Shown in pieces: positions 6,022 to 7,018 of a stretch of DNA of 7,018 nt (positions are counted from its first letter, which is position 1; each line of letters opens with the position of its first letter). Below the pieces are notes generated by a model, which ran no database searches, had not been told where the DNA came from, and saw only the letters and a program-made list of their open reading frames with translations. The position numbers and the translations under genes were made by a program. This DNA comes from Bacillota bacterium (lineage in GTDB: Bacteria; Bacillota; Bacilli; Lactobacillales; Enterococcaceae): positions 1 through 7,018 of the forward strand of contig JAEWFE010000049.1 in assembly GCA_023389005.1 (NCBI GenBank). Direction: 5' to 3'.

Positions 6022-6699
6022 ATGAAATTTGCAGTGATTGTATTTCCTGGGTCCAACTGTGATTTGGATATGTTGTGGGCAATCAAAAATGTCTGTGGTG
6101 CAGAGGCAGAATATGTCCGACATGATGCAACAAGTTTAGAAGGTTTTGACGGGGTCTTTTTACCTGGAGGCTTTTCTTATGGTGATGCGTTAAGATGTGG
6201 TGCGATTGCTCGTTTTTCAAATATTATGTCTGAAGTGATTCGTTTCGCTAATGAAGGCAAGATGGTTTTTGGTACGTGTAATGGATTTCAAGTGTTAACG
6301 GAAGCTGGTTTACTTCCTGGGAGCTTGATTCGTAATCGTTCTTTACATTTTGTTTGTAAAACAGTCGGCTTAAAAGTGGTCAATAATGAAACAAAATTTA
6401 CCAGCGAATATCAAAAAGATGAAGTGATTCAAATTCCTGTCGCTCACGGTGAAGGCAATTATTATTGCGATGAAGAAACTTTAGCCAAACTAAAATCCAA
6501 TAATCAAATCGTCTTTACATATGAAGAAGATATTAATGGTTCAGTTGAAAATATTGCTGGAATTTGTAATGAAAAAGGGAATGTCTTAGGAATGATGCCC
6601 CATCCAGAACGTGCGATGGAAGAATTATTAGGTAGTGCTGATGGCAAGCGTTTCTTTGCTTCTATTTTGAAAAACTTCGGAAAGGTGACGCAAAACTAA
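6022..6699 (+). CDS. purQ: FGAM synthase glutaminase subunit PurQ
   Basis: This class I (triad) glutamine amidotransferase subunit hydrolyses glutamine and supplies ammonia to PurL for converting FGAR to FGAM. With the ATG at 6022 it has 225 residues, close to B. subtilis PurQ. This start is chosen because GGAGGA (6008-6013, inside purS) precedes it by 8 bases and the protein begins directly with the first strand, MKFAVIVFPGSNCD. An open-frame extension back to 5968 lies in purS and has no support. The nucleophile is Cys86 in FGTCNGFQ, and the triad is completed by His194 and Glu196 in MMPHPERAME. The oxyanion region is FLPGGFSYGD (46-55). NRSLHF (105-110) and PVAHGEGNYY (139-148) are also family features. 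Its stop overlaps the purL start by one base (TAATG). Confidence 0.97.
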   Translation: MKFAVIVFPGSNCDLDMLWAIKNVCGAEAEYVRHDATSLEGFDGVFLPGGFSYGDALRCGAIARFSNIMSEVIRFANEGKMVFGTCNGFQVLTEAGLLPGSLIRNRSLHFVCKTVGLKVVNNETKFTSEYQKDEVIQIPVAHGEGNYYCDEETLAKLKSNNQIVFTYEEDINGSVENIAGICNEKGNVLGMMPHPERAMEELLGSADGKRFFASILKNFGKVTQN

Positions 6700-7018
6700 T
6701 GAAGAAATTTATCGAACCGACTCCTCAAGAAATTAAAGATCAAAAAATATATACGCAATGGGGCCTAACTGATGAAGAATATGCGATGATTGAAAATATC
6801 TTAAATCGCATGCCTAACTATACGGAAACAGGGTTGTTCTCTGTTATGTGGAGTGAACATTGCTCTTACAAAAATTCAAAACCAGTATTAAAGAAATTCC
6901 CTACATCAGGTAAACAAGTATTACAAGGTCCTGGGGAAGGTGCCGGGATTGTCGATATTGGCGATGGACAAGCAGTCGTTTTCAAAGCAGAAAGTCATAA
7001 CCATCCATCTGCAGTAGA
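6699..7018 (+). CDS. purL: FGAM synthase synthase subunit PurL (small type), 3'-truncated by the window edge
   Basis: The visible 106 codons open at ATG 6699, which shares its A with the purQ stop codon. AAAGGTGA (6681-6688) serves as Shine-Dalgarno 10 bases upstream. The N-terminus (MKKFIEPTPQEIKDQKIYTQWGL) and the following residues align closely with the start of B. subtilis PurL. The conserved patches are NRMPNYTETGLFSVMWSEHCSYK (36-58, split here as NRMPNYTETG at 36-45 and LFSVMWSEHCSYK at 46-58), KPVLKKFPTSG (61-71), the glycine-rich QGPGEGAGIVDIGDGQ (76-91) and ESHNHPSAV (98-106). The last two contribute to ATP and substrate binding in the family. The start lies near the usual small-type PurL N-terminus, with no long N-terminal PurS-like extension as in the fused gammaproteobacterial enzyme. 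This agrees with the separate purS and purQ. The rest of the gene is outside the window. Confidence 0.96.
   Translation, partial: MKKFIEPTPQEIKDQKIYTQWGLTDEEYAMIENILNRMPNYTETGLFSVMWSEHCSYKNSKPVLKKFPTSGKQVLQGPGEGAGIVDIGDGQAVVFKAESHNHPSAV

Noticed and set aside
6706..6718. TCGAAC-containing stretch at the purL start as a possible PurR box
   Set aside because: The right flank (CGA) does not fit the consensus, there is no promoter at the expected distance, and it is within coupled coding sequence.

Overview
The window is a chromosomal purine-metabolism locus from an AT-rich Gram-positive bacterium. Every gene lies on the + strand, and strong AGGAG-type ribosome binding sites precede most of them. 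The proteins resemble Bacillus and lactic-acid-bacterium homologues, and FGAM synthase is split into PurS, PurQ and a small-type PurL, as in Firmicutes. PurR-box-like sites sit upstream of the promoters in the lactococcal manner. I infer a member of the Lactobacillales, perhaps Enterococcaceae or a relative, but cannot name a genus from the sequence alone.

Layout: (1) 1-1768 is a salvage unit. It holds the 3' part of xpt (xanthine phosphoribosyltransferase, cut by the left edge) and pbuX (xanthine permease), and ends at an intrinsic terminator (1776-1810). (2) 1807-4875 is the first de novo unit: PurR boxes, a strong promoter, purE, purK and purB, then a second intrinsic terminator (4835-4875). 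(3) 4913-7018 is the second de novo unit: a PurR box, a promoter, purC, purS, purQ and the 5' end of purL, which runs off the right edge. The two gaps between units (148 and 212 bases) hold only the terminators, boxes and promoters described. I see no RNA genes, mobile elements or CRISPR repeats.

How the genes work together: PbuX imports xanthine and Xpt converts it to XMP with PRPP. In the de novo path, PurS-PurQ-PurL make FGAM. PurK and PurE carboxylate AIR to CAIR in two steps, PurC makes SAICAR, and PurB splits off fumarate to give AICAR. PurB also acts again in the IMP-to-AMP branch. The early and late genes (purF, M, N, H, D) are not in the window and may follow purL.

The genes are ordinary, and I found no undescribed biological system. 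The most interesting signal is regulatory. The purE and purC promoters share the same geometry: the central G of the PurR-box CCGAAC/ACGAAC core lies exactly 64 bases before the first base of a TAGAAT -10 box, and both have a 17-base spacer. This places the box at about -76, as at the PurR-activated promoters of Lactococcus lactis. The purE promoter also has a second, inverted box spaced as in the Bacillus subtilis repressor operator. Both leaders are short and leave no room for a guanine riboswitch.
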